Shown: in pieces, positions 1-6,847 of the stretch
Position numbering within the stretch: position 1 is the stretch's first letter
How the letters are laid out: every line of letters begins with the position of its first letter
Origin: an uncultured Sphingomonadaceae bacterium
GTDB lineage: Bacteria > Pseudomonadota > Alphaproteobacteria > Sphingomonadales > Sphingomonadaceae
Length of the DNA: 11,812 nucleotides
Assembly (NCBI GenBank): GCA_938003725.1
Contig: CALKXX010000118.1
Location: 1 to 11,812 of the forward strand
Direction: 5' to 3'
The notes under the pieces: model-generated
What the model was told of the DNA's origin: nothing
What the model saw: the letters and a program-made list of their open reading frames with translations, nothing else
Database searches by the model: none
Made by a program: the position numbers and the translations under genes

Positions 1-1
1 C

Positions 2-934
2 CAACAGGCCGAAGCCGAGGGCATGGTCGAATATATGCTGACCGATTTGCGAAATGGACTAATTTCGGTTGGTCGCGGAGATATTATGATCGGTGTCAAC
101 AAACGAGCAATGACGTACTACCAAAACCAACGTGAATTGGGGTCTTTATCTGGTGAAAGTCAAGAGCGTTATGCCCGGGTGTTTGCTTCCATGGCTGACG
201 ACGATAAACGTGAAGGAAGACTAGAAGAAGCGGAAAAAAAGTATCGCATCGCGTTGGCAACTTCGAGAAAACTTGTTCAAGAAGAGCCAATGAATTCGAA
301 CCGAATATTCAGTCTTGCCTACAATTACAATCGACTAGGGCTGTTGATGAAAAAAAAGCGCAACTATACTGATGCGAAGCGATATTTTGACCGAAGTAAC
401 AATTTGATAACGCAGTTAAACCCTCTTGAGAGTCGTAACCGCGATTGGATGGATTTGACCTATTTCACCTATGGAAACTTATGTGTGGAATTGAATCGGA
501 ACAACACGGGTTGGTCAACGATCCCAAAACCTTGCAAACTTGCGTTAGCTTATAGTCAGAAAATTGTCCGGCATTGGCCTGATGATAGTAGGGCTATCTC
601 TAGTCTTGCCTACCAGTATGCTTGGCAGGCAGACATGTTGATGGATATTGGGCAAACCGATGAAGGCTTTGCCCTGCATAAAAAAAATCTATCTACAATC
701 GAACAGCTAGTTGAGAAAGAACCACGCAACACCGAATGGCTCCAACAGAAAATGCAAGTATATGTTGGATATGCGGAAATGCTTAGAGATCACAATAGAA
801 AGCGTACTGCATTAAAATATGCACGAATGGCGATTCTTGTGTCTACCCAACTTATAGCTCACGATGACAAAAATAACAACTGGCGTGCATGGAACCAGCG
901 TGCGCATGATTTGACAAGGGAGTTGGAGAAATGA
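2..934 (+). CDS. TPR-repeat protein, C-terminal part (5' end outside window)
   Basis: The frame is open to the left edge, with QQAEAEG before the first in-window ATG at 23, so this is the tail of a longer protein and ATG 23 is probably internal. The opening stretch (EGMVEYMLTDLRNGLISVGR and on to the YYQNQ motif) matches a linker I know from large bacterial TPR proteins, where it follows a variable N-terminal module such as a STAND ATPase, TIR, caspase-like or kinase domain. Helical TPR-like repeats follow (for example REGRLEEAEKKYRIAL near window residues 63-78, then NYTDAKRYFDRS and KYARMAILVSTQL), ending at ELEK. No membrane segment is seen in the visible part. The stop overlaps the next start (ATGA, 931-934), implying translational coupling. 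Base composition is AT-rich: 21 of 60 bases in 361-420 are G or C by hand count. The effector domain, and hence the function, cannot be seen here. Confidence 0.8.
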   Translation, partial: QQAEAEGMVEYMLTDLRNGLISVGRGDIMIGVNKRAMTYYQNQRELGSLSGESQERYARVFASMADDDKREGRLEEAEKKYRIALATSRKLVQEEPMNSNRIFSLAYNYNRLGLLMKKKRNYTDAKRYFDRSNNLITQLNPLESRNRDWMDLTYFTYGNLCVELNRNNTGWSTIPKPCKLALAYSQKIVRHWPDDSRAISSLAYQYAWQADMLMDIGQTDEGFALHKKNLSTIEQLVEKEPRNTEWLQQKMQVYVGYAEMLRDHNRKRTALKYARMAILVSTQLIAHDDKNNNWRAWNQRAHDLTRELEK

Positions 935-1665
935 ATCACAACGAAAAACATCACCATATTTCTGTGGTGCATCAGAGAATGGTGAACATTGATAGAGCGG
1001 TTTTTCTGGAGATTGACTTGGTTGATGAAGACCATGGAAAATTTACGAGTATTGCTGAGGTCAATGGCAATGGCCCTTCATGGACCTATGACAATATCAT
1101 TGAACATTATCTGCGAGCAGGTACCCTGCCTACAACGCCTAAGCCACCAACTTTAAGATCATGCCCGGCAGGTGCTTCAGAAATTTCAATTGAAGCACCA
1201 AGCGACCTTTGTCTGTACGTTTTCAAACTTTCCAACGCATCGAATCTCAGATTTGGGACCCGGAGTGCTCCAATTTCCATTTTGGCAGCTTATGACGATC
1301 CTTCGATATGGCAAATATTTTCCGATTGCCGAATGCACGGCTTGGATGACAATGGAGAATTTTACTCCATCACGCCATTCGAACGCACCTTGAGTGACGG
1401 TGCAAGTTATCCCGTTTCAAGTTGGGCATCAATGCTAATCGACGGCACGCGGCTCTCCGAAATGAAGCAAATAGATGATCAGCAACAAGAGACGGATGGT
1501 CACTCTGAACACCCGTTATTCGGTTATTTTTTAAATGTTTATGACCAATCAACAGGTGAGGTGCCTGGCGCCCAAACGCGGGGAAGTCATGACCATGATC
1601 AACTAATCTCAATACAAGGGCATGGTGGCCCACATTGGCCCGAAGACCCGAGCTTGATTTATTAG
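931..1665 (+). CDS. Hypothetical protein, 244 aa, coupled to the TPR gene
   Basis: I do not recognise this protein. The ATG overlaps the stop of the preceding TPR gene by four bases, which supports both the start and co-expression. The sequence is non-repetitive, with no signal peptide, no transmembrane helix and no obvious catalytic signature. The middle (about residues 85-125, with SDLCLYVFKLSNASNLRF and SAPISILAAY) alternates hydrophobic and polar residues in a way that suggests beta strands. Both ends are rich in histidine: HHH at residues 7-9 and another His at 14, then HDHD, GHGGPHW near the C-terminus. This could mean metal binding but is not proof. Codon and base use is AT-rich like the gene before it and unlike the gene after it. 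Real coding status is supported by length, the overlapping start and the absence of a better frame. It may be a partner or regulator of the TPR protein. Confidence 0.7.
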   Translation: MNHNEKHHHISVVHQRMVNIDRAVFLEIDLVDEDHGKFTSIAEVNGNGPSWTYDNIIEHYLRAGTLPTTPKPPTLRSCPAGASEISIEAPSDLCLYVFKLSNASNLRFGTRSAPISILAAYDDPSIWQIFSDCRMHGLDDNGEFYSITPFERTLSDGASYPVSSWASMLIDGTRLSEMKQIDDQQQETDGHSEHPLFGYFLNVYDQSTGEVPGAQTRGSHDHDQLISIQGHGGPHWPEDPSLIY

Positions 1666-1669
1666 TTCA

Positions 1670-3088
1670 GTGCACACGACCCCCCTCCACCAAATCCTCA
1701 CCCTCGCCCGTGCCGGGAATCCGGCGCGGGCTTGGTCGTTGTTTCGGGCGTCGGGCTGGGATGCGCGGACGGATGATCCCAAGGCGCTCACGCTAAAAGG
1801 GCGCTTGCTCAAGGATCAGGGGAAACTCACATCCGGCGCGGAGCGGGTGCGGCTTTATGGGGATGCGGCGGCGGCTTATGCGGCGGCGGGGGCGCTGGAG
1901 CATCGGTCCTATCCGCTGATCAACGCGGCGACGCTGGCGCTGCTCGGCGGGCAGCCGGAGCGCGCGGCGCAGCTGGCGCGGCAAGTGTTGGAAATGTTGG
2001 AGTCCAACCCGGATGAGGCGGAGACGGCTTACTGGCGCGCCGCCACCCGGTCAGAGGCTTTGTTGCTGCTCGGCAAGCCGGCAGAGGCGCGCGCGGCGCT
2101 GCGCGATGCGATGGCCAAGGCGCCAAAGGCGTGGGAGGATCATGCCGCAACGCTGGGGCAATTTGCGCTGATTGCCGCGCAGCAGGGGGAGGATAGCAGC
2201 TGGCTCGACCAGCATCGTCCGCCGGTCAGCCTGCACTTTAGCGGGATAATAGGATTGCCCGAAACCGATTCCAGTCTCTCCAGCGATATCACCGATATGA
2301 TCGCCCGGGAACGGCCCGGTTTCGCCTATGGCGCGCTGGCGGCGGGGGCGGATATATTGCTGGCAGAGGCTTTGGTGGAGAGCGGATGCGAGCTGCATAT
2401 CGTGCTGCCCTTTGATCTGGAGCGGTTCAAGCGGCTGTCGCTCGAACCCTATGGCGCATATTGGTTGCCGCGTTTTGACCGCTTGATGGAACAGGCGGCG
2501 AGTATTGAAAATCTGGGCCATGATGATCCGGCCTTTGCCCCCGCAATCAATCTGACGGCGCGCTATGCGATGGGCCGGGCCCTGCGCAACGCCGCCAATC
2601 TGCAGAGCAGCGCCAAGGCCGTGACCGTTATCGGAAAGGGCGAGCAACCCTGTCCGCAATCGGCCGCATGGCAGGCGGCGGGGCGCGCGTTAATCGTGAT
2701 CGAAGCGGAGCGGACGGGTGATGGCGGGTCCTCTTCGGCACCGGAAGCAAAGGACGGACAGGCGCTTCGTGCCGTGCTAGTGGATGCCAATGATGACGCG
2801 CCATCCGAAATGTTCGAGACGATCCAGGCCGCTTATGAAACCGCCCTTCCGCTGGCAAATAGGGGTCAGAAACTGGGCCTGATTTATGATATCATGGCCG
2901 CCGACAATCCGCCGGCCCGGTTGTTGGCACAGGGCAAGGCGCTCGCAGAGGTGTCAGAGGTCGGCACGATCATGACCGATGCCAAGGGCGCGATGGGCAT
3001 GACGCTGGCCAATTGTGCAAAGTCGATTGAAGAGATTGGCGAGTTAAAAACCGCAGCAGGCGCTATCCCGCTATGGAGTATTTCCTAG
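1670..3088 (+). CDS. TPR protein with SLOG-like nucleotide-sensor domain and possible degenerate cyclase tail
   Basis: The 472-residue product starts with alpha-helical TPR-like repeats (about 1-180; LARAGNPARAWSLFRASGWD, AAAYAAAGALEHRSYPLINA, EARAALRDAMAKAPKAW). A Rossmann-like module follows (about 186-345): SLHFSGIIGL, then FAYGALAAGADILLAEAL and ELHIVLPFDLERF. This is the pattern I associate with SLOG-type domains, which are proposed to bind nucleotide-derived ligands and often precede class III cyclase domains. The last 110 residues keep what look like cyclase-domain ends (LRAVLVDAND near the start, GELKTAAGAIPLWSI at the end), but there is no room for the catalytic core. The start is GTG at 1670, four bases after the previous stop, with no evident Shine-Dalgarno. 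It is kept because the family-like N-terminus begins immediately. Composition is GC-rich (43 of 60 G or C in 1861-1920), unlike the upstream pair. The gene is convergent with the regulator gene, ending 19 bases from it. The TPR call is firm; the SLOG and cyclase calls are from memory of families. Confidence 0.8.
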   Translation: MHTTPLHQILTLARAGNPARAWSLFRASGWDARTDDPKALTLKGRLLKDQGKLTSGAERVRLYGDAAAAYAAAGALEHRSYPLINAATLALLGGQPERAAQLARQVLEMLESNPDEAETAYWRAATRSEALLLLGKPAEARAALRDAMAKAPKAWEDHAATLGQFALIAAQQGEDSSWLDQHRPPVSLHFSGIIGLPETDSSLSSDITDMIARERPGFAYGALAAGADILLAEALVESGCELHIVLPFDLERFKRLSLEPYGAYWLPRFDRLMEQAASIENLGHDDPAFAPAINLTARYAMGRALRNAANLQSSAKAVTVIGKGEQPCPQSAAWQAAGRALIVIEAERTGDGGSSSAPEAKDGQALRAVLVDANDDAPSEMFETIQAAYETALPLANRGQKLGLIYDIMAADNPPARLLAQGKALAEVSEVGTIMTDAKGAMGMTLANCAKSIEEIGELKTAAGAIPLWSIS

Positions 3089-3107
3089 GTCCTGACTCTA
3101 GGGTCTT

Positions 3108-3842
3108 TTAGACCACCATGTCTTCCAGCATACGCCGCGACAATATTTTCAATCCATCTTCATCCCGGGAGATAATCCCGCGCCGTTCCAAGCCGTTGAT
3201 CGCGCGTGACCCGGTCTCACGCGTGGTTTGGGCAGAGAGCGCCAGGGCCGCAATCACTGGCTGCGGCGAGACCCGGTCGCTGTCGTCGCACAGCCTGAGC
3301 AACTCCGCATAGACCCGGCCCATAGCGCTGAGCGTCACCCGCGCGGCCATGCGGTCGAGCGCCGCATTAAACTGTTTTGCAACAATCCTCGCCATCCCGC
3401 TGCCCAATGCCGCATGTTTGTCGAGCAGGGCCATCAGGTCGGCATTGGCGATTTCCAATACGGTCAGTTTCCCGCGCACAATGGCATCGGATCGATTGAC
3501 CATCTCTGCCGGAAAGGCTCCAAATATCTCGCCGGGCCCGTGGGCGCTGAGCAACGTCGTTTGTCCGTCCGTACCAATGATCTGCAACTGCACATCGCCG
3601 TCCATGATGAGAGAGGTTCGGTTGTTCTGATCGCCCTGATGGAGCAGGATATCTTTGTGGCCATATGTGCGCTGTACAGCGGCGGATTGCAGAGCGGCAG
3701 CTGTCTCTTCCGAACAGCCGAAAAAGGCGGCTAGTATCTCTTGCAAATTTTCGGATTGAATTGGCCCGCTCCTGTTTCTTGCACCGGACGTTAGATCAAC
3801 GGAACGCGCGGCGCAATATTGCCGGATGTGCAGAGCGTGCAA
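3108..3842 (-). CDS. Crp/Fnr-family transcriptional regulator
   Basis: The product is a cyclic-nucleotide-binding-type beta-barrel (about residues 45-140 of 244), a dimerisation helix (about 143-170) and a C-terminal winged helix-turn-helix (about 196-235; TTRETGSRAINGLERRGII is the recognition region and RDEDGLKI the wing). No cysteine cluster for an Fnr iron-sulfur centre is visible. The barrel has GEIFGAF at 104-110 and RS at 117-118. By alignment with E. coli CRP, the ribose-contacting Glu72 is Ala109 here, while the phosphate-contacting Arg-Ser pair is kept, so classical cAMP binding is doubtful. The start is uncertain: TTG at 3842 has no good ribosome site, no ATG or GTG lies upstream in frame before the stop codon at 3882-3884, and conserved sequence begins near residue 31. 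It is divergent from the catabolic cluster and could control it, itself, or neither. Family call is firm; ligand and targets are unknown. Confidence 0.88.
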   Translation of the reverse strand: MHALHIRQYCAARSVDLTSGARNRSGPIQSENLQEILAAFFGCSEETAAALQSAAVQRTYGHKDILLHQGDQNNRTSLIMDGDVQLQIIGTDGQTTLLSAHGPGEIFGAFPAEMVNRSDAIVRGKLTVLEIANADLMALLDKHAALGSGMARIVAKQFNAALDRMAARVTLSAMGRVYAELLRLCDDSDRVSPQPVIAALALSAQTTRETGSRAINGLERRGIISRDEDGLKILSRRMLEDMVV

Positions 3843-3852
3843 ACATGTTTGA

Positions 3853-3870
3853 TTTAACCGTTCAATTAAA
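3853..3870. promoter_or_regulatory. Candidate palindromic operator, copy 1
   Basis: The site reads TTTAACCGTTCAATTAAA. Its half-sites TTTAAC and ATTAAA are inverted with one mismatch. It is identical to the site at 8370-8387 in 17 of 18 positions. It lies between the divergent Crp/Fnr-type gene and the acyl-CoA synthetase gene, 62 bases before the preferred synthetase start. A TetR-family dimer is the simplest candidate binder (inference). Confidence 0.65.
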
Positions 3871-3916
3871 CCATGATGCAGTTATACGAATCGCCCAACA
3901 GGGCGGCAAACTATTT

Positions 3917-3922
3917 GGAGAG
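3917..3922 (+). promoter_or_regulatory. Ribosome binding site deciding the synthetase start
   Basis: GGAGAG lies ten bases before the ATG at 3933. The longer alternative start, ATG 3873, has no such site and sits only two bases after the candidate operator, so it would give an almost leaderless message. The site therefore favours 3933. Confidence 0.6.
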
Positions 3923-3932
3923 TAAATTCCCG

Positions 3933-5468
3933 ATGCACCCACATCTGCATGCACAGGAAAACCCGGACAAGCCCGCGATCATTATGGCGTCAACCGGCGA
4001 AACGGTAACTTATGGCGAACTCGACAAACGATCGAACCAGATTGCGCAGCTTTATCGCGCCCGCGGGCTAAATGCCGGTGATACGATTGCAATATGTATG
4101 GAAAACCATGCGCAATATTTTCCGGTTGTTTGGGGCGCGCAGCGATCTGGGATGGTGCAAGTTGCAATATCGAACCGGCTGACCAGCGATGAGATATCCT
4201 ATATATTGAAAGATAGCGGTGCGAAGCTGTTGATCGGTACGACAAAGATGCTGTCGTTGATGGATGAGCTTCACACGCACAACCCGGATGTGGAACAATT
4301 GCTGTTTGGCGGAGAGGGGGAACGTGATCTGACCGCGGCGCTGCAAACACAGCCCGACACGCCGATTGCCGATCAAACTGCCGGATCGGACATGCTTTAT
4401 TCCTCCGGCACCACCGGGCGACCCAAGGGGATAAGAATGGCATTGCCGGACGCGCCGTTTGACGCGCCAAACGGTCTGGCTGTGCTGGCTCAGATGGCTT
4501 TCGGGTTTCACAAAGACTGCATGTACCTCTCTCCTGCACCGCTTTATCATGCCGCTCCGCTGCGTTGGAATATGGCGGTGCATTCGCTGGGCGGCACCAG
4601 CGTGATCATGGAAAAGTTCGACCCGGAACATGCGCTACAGCTGATTGAAAAACATGAATGCGATGTCGGGCAATGGGTGCCGACCCATTTTGTCCGGATG
4701 CTCAAGCTGCCCGAGGAAGTGCGCGCGAAATATGATGTGTCCTCAATCAAAAGCGCCGTTCATGCGGCGGCTCCGATACCCATTCCGATTAAAGAGGCGA
4801 TGATCGATTGGTGGGGCCCGGTACTCTATGAATATTATGCGGGGACCGAGGGCAACGGTTTTGTGATGTGTAACAGCGATAGCTGGATGAGTCATAAGGG
4901 CACTGTGGGGCAACCGGTTAATTGTCAGGTTCATATTTGCGATGAAGAAGGTCAGGAAGTCGCAGATGGCGAGGAAGGGCAGATTTTCTTCGAAAGCGAT
5001 AACAAATTTGAATATCATAATGACCCCGAAAAAACCAAAGAAGCGACGCATGAGAAGGGTTGGACTTCGCTGGGCGACGTCGGGAAAGTTGACGAAGATG
5101 GGTTCCTATACCTGACGGACCGCAAGAGCTTCATGATCATTTCCGGCGGCGTGAATATCTATCCGCAGGAAATCGAGAATGCGCTCATTACCCATGACAA
5201 GGTGGCAGATGCCGCCGTGATCGGCGCGCCTGACCCCGATATGGGCGAGAAGGTTGTAGCGGTAGTACAGCCTGCCGACATGGCGAATGCGGGCGATGCG
5301 CTCGCGCAGGAACTGGAAGCGTTTTTGCGGCAGAGCCTGTCCGGGGTCAAAGTCCCCCGTCAGATAGATTTTCGCGAGGAACTGCCCCGTCACGCGACGG
5401 GAAAACTCTATAAACGCCTGCTTCGTGATGAATATTGGGCGGATAAGACAGGGAGCAAAATAGTATAA
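3933..5468 (+). CDS. AMP-dependent acyl-CoA synthetase (fatty acid/aromatic acid-CoA ligase type)
   Basis: This cytoplasmic ANL-superfamily enzyme activates a carboxylic acid with ATP to an acyl-adenylate and then transfers it to CoA. At the preferred start it has 511 residues, normal for the family. Visible motifs are YSSGTTGRPKG at 156-166 (phosphate-binding loop), YYAGTEG at 301-307 (adenine/acyl motif), the SLGD motif near 379-382, DRKSFMIISGGVNIYPQEIE starting at 396 (hinge and A8 region), and ATGK with the catalytic lysine at 491. All key residues are present. A longer reading from ATG 3873 adds 20 residues but lacks a ribosome site. The gene ends in TAATG, sharing one base with the P450 start, so the two are translationally coupled. 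In this context it probably activates the acid formed after P450 and aldehyde dehydrogenase oxidation. It resembles FadD-type synthetases from steroid and terpenoid catabolism; the exact substrate cannot be read from sequence. Confidence 0.93.
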   Translation: MHPHLHAQENPDKPAIIMASTGETVTYGELDKRSNQIAQLYRARGLNAGDTIAICMENHAQYFPVVWGAQRSGMVQVAISNRLTSDEISYILKDSGAKLLIGTTKMLSLMDELHTHNPDVEQLLFGGEGERDLTAALQTQPDTPIADQTAGSDMLYSSGTTGRPKGIRMALPDAPFDAPNGLAVLAQMAFGFHKDCMYLSPAPLYHAAPLRWNMAVHSLGGTSVIMEKFDPEHALQLIEKHECDVGQWVPTHFVRMLKLPEEVRAKYDVSSIKSAVHAAAPIPIPIKEAMIDWWGPVLYEYYAGTEGNGFVMCNSDSWMSHKGTVGQPVNCQVHICDEEGQEVADGEEGQIFFESDNKFEYHNDPEKTKEATHEKGWTSLGDVGKVDEDGFLYLTDRKSFMIISGGVNIYPQEIENALITHDKVADAAVIGAPDPDMGEKVVAVVQPADMANAGDALAQELEAFLRQSLSGVKVPRQIDFREELPRHATGKLYKRLLRDEYWADKTGSKIV

Positions 5469-6763
5469 TGGCAACACAGGCAGAACCCACGTTAACCGGC
5501 GAAGACGCAACCGCAATTACTGATCCCGGTGTCTATGCAGACTGGAATGGATTGCTTGACCGGTTTGACGCTGTTCGAAGCGAAAACCCGGTGGTTCGTG
5601 TGGTCAATGAAGAGGTGCATGATCCCTTTTGGTTGATCACCGGCTATGACGATGTGATGCGGATCAGCAAGGATAACAAGACCTTCCTCAACAGCCCGCG
5701 AAGCACGACAATGGCAGGACGCGATATGCTGGACTTCGTCAAAAAAATTACCGGCGGCAGTCCTAATCTGGTCAACTCGTTGGTCACTCTCGATGCGCCA
5801 ACACACCCGAAATATCGCCGCCTGACGCAAGACTGGTTCATGCCCAAAAACCTGAAACAGATGGAAGACGAGATCAGGACGCTGGCGAAAAAGACGGTGG
5901 ACCGTCTGGTCGATGCGGGCGGTGAAGCGGATTTTGTGCCGCTGGTCTCCGCGCCCTATCCGCTCCACGTCGTCATGCAGATATTGGGCGTACCAGAAGA
6001 GGATGAGCAACGCATGTTGTTCCTCACCCAACAGATGTTTGGCGGCTCCGATGCCGACCTTAGCGGGACGGGTATGGAGATGACGCCGGAGCAGGTGCTG
6101 CAACTGGTTGTCGGCGCCGTGAATGATTTCGAAGCCTATTTTGCAAAATTAACTGAGGAAAAAAGAGCCAACCCGACCGATGATGTTGCGAGCGTGATCG
6201 CCAATGCGAAAGTCGATGGTGAATATCTCAGCGACCGCGACATGGCTGGATATTATATTATCTTGGCCGCCGCCGGGCATGATACGACGTCCGCATCAAC
6301 CGCAGGCGCGATGCACGCACTGGCGGAAGATCCGGAACAATTCGCCCGGCTCAAGGCCGACCGTGATTTACTCCCGGGCATAGTCGAGGAAGCCATCCGT
6401 TGGACTACACCGGTACAGCATTTCATGAGGACGGCCGCAGAAGATACCGAAGTCGGCGGCCAGAAGATCGCCAAGGATGACTGGCTGATGATCAGCTATG
6501 TCGCCGCCAACCATGACCCGGCAGTCTTTGATGGTCCGCGTACATTTGACGCGTCGCGTTCGCCGAATCGGCATATCGCTTTTGGAGCCGGTGCGCATCA
6601 ATGTTTGGGGCTCCACATGGCGCGGTTGGAGATGAAGATATTGTTCAATGAACTGCTCGACCGGATTGAAACTTTGGAACTGGCAGGGGAGCCCAAGCGG
6701 GCAACCTCCGTTTTTGTCGGCGGCCTTAAAACTCTACCGATTAGATATACTCTATCAAAATGA
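5468..6763 (+). CDS. Cytochrome P450, CYP108-like (terpineol/linalool-monooxygenase type)
   Basis: This 431-residue soluble class I bacterial P450 inserts one oxygen atom from O2 into a C-H bond, using electrons from a ferredoxin. The I-helix has AGHDTTS at 269-275 (acid-alcohol pair Asp272-Thr273 by motif), the ExxR pair is Glu308-Arg311, and the haem loop is FGAGAHQCLG at 372-381 with ligand Cys379. Several stretches resemble P450terp (CYP108A1) as I remember it: SLVTLDAPTHPKYRRLT, YPLHVVMQILGVPEEDE, and the end FVGGLKTLPIRYT. CYP108 members act on alpha-terpineol and related cyclic compounds, and one is known from Novosphingobium. No ferredoxin or ferredoxin reductase is in the window. The ATG overlaps the upstream stop (TAATG), with GGGAG at 5451-5455 as a somewhat distant ribosome site. 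P450 identity is certain; the CYP108 family is likely; the substrate is inferred. Confidence 0.95.
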   Translation: MATQAEPTLTGEDATAITDPGVYADWNGLLDRFDAVRSENPVVRVVNEEVHDPFWLITGYDDVMRISKDNKTFLNSPRSTTMAGRDMLDFVKKITGGSPNLVNSLVTLDAPTHPKYRRLTQDWFMPKNLKQMEDEIRTLAKKTVDRLVDAGGEADFVPLVSAPYPLHVVMQILGVPEEDEQRMLFLTQQMFGGSDADLSGTGMEMTPEQVLQLVVGAVNDFEAYFAKLTEEKRANPTDDVASVIANAKVDGEYLSDRDMAGYYIILAAAGHDTTSASTAGAMHALAEDPEQFARLKADRDLLPGIVEEAIRWTTPVQHFMRTAAEDTEVGGQKIAKDDWLMISYVAANHDPAVFDGPRTFDASRSPNRHIAFGAGAHQCLGLHMARLEMKILFNELLDRIETLELAGEPKRATSVFVGGLKTLPIRYTLSK

Positions 6764-6764
6764 A

Positions 6765-6791
6765 TGGCGCATACAGCCTTGTAATGCGCTA
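6765..6791 (+). other. Hairpin in the P450-aldehyde dehydrogenase gap
   Basis: TGGCGCAT (6765-6772) can pair with ATGCGCTA (6784-6791) with one G-T wobble, and the loop can close further by ACA/TGT pairing. It starts one base after the P450 stop. No T-run follows, so it does not look like an intrinsic terminator. It could mark an mRNA processing or stability element, or be chance. Confidence 0.3.
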
Positions 6792-6847
6792 TAAGCGACT
6801 CAAATAGAAATCAAACAACAAGCAAAGACCTTTAAAGGAGAGCGACA

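Noticed and set aside
3102..3114. Short palindrome GGTCTTTTAGACC between the convergent TPR/SLOG and regulator genes as a bidirectional terminator
   Set aside because: The stem is only five pairs with a three-base loop and no T-run follows on either strand; too weak to call.
3849..3868. Possible Fnr/Crp half-sites (TTGAT) next to operator copy 1
   Set aside because: A TTGAT half is present but there is no ATCAA partner at the required spacing; the 18-bp palindrome shared with 8370-8387 explains the sequence better.
3873..3932. Longer synthetase reading from ATG 3873
   Set aside because: No ribosome site, start only two bases after the operator, and the extra 20 residues do not add family sequence; ATG 3933 has GGAGAG upstream.
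4068..4631. 187-residue - strand open frame inside the synthetase gene
   Set aside because: The + strand carries the intact AMP-binding signature here; the antisense product is His/Arg-rich and resembles no family.
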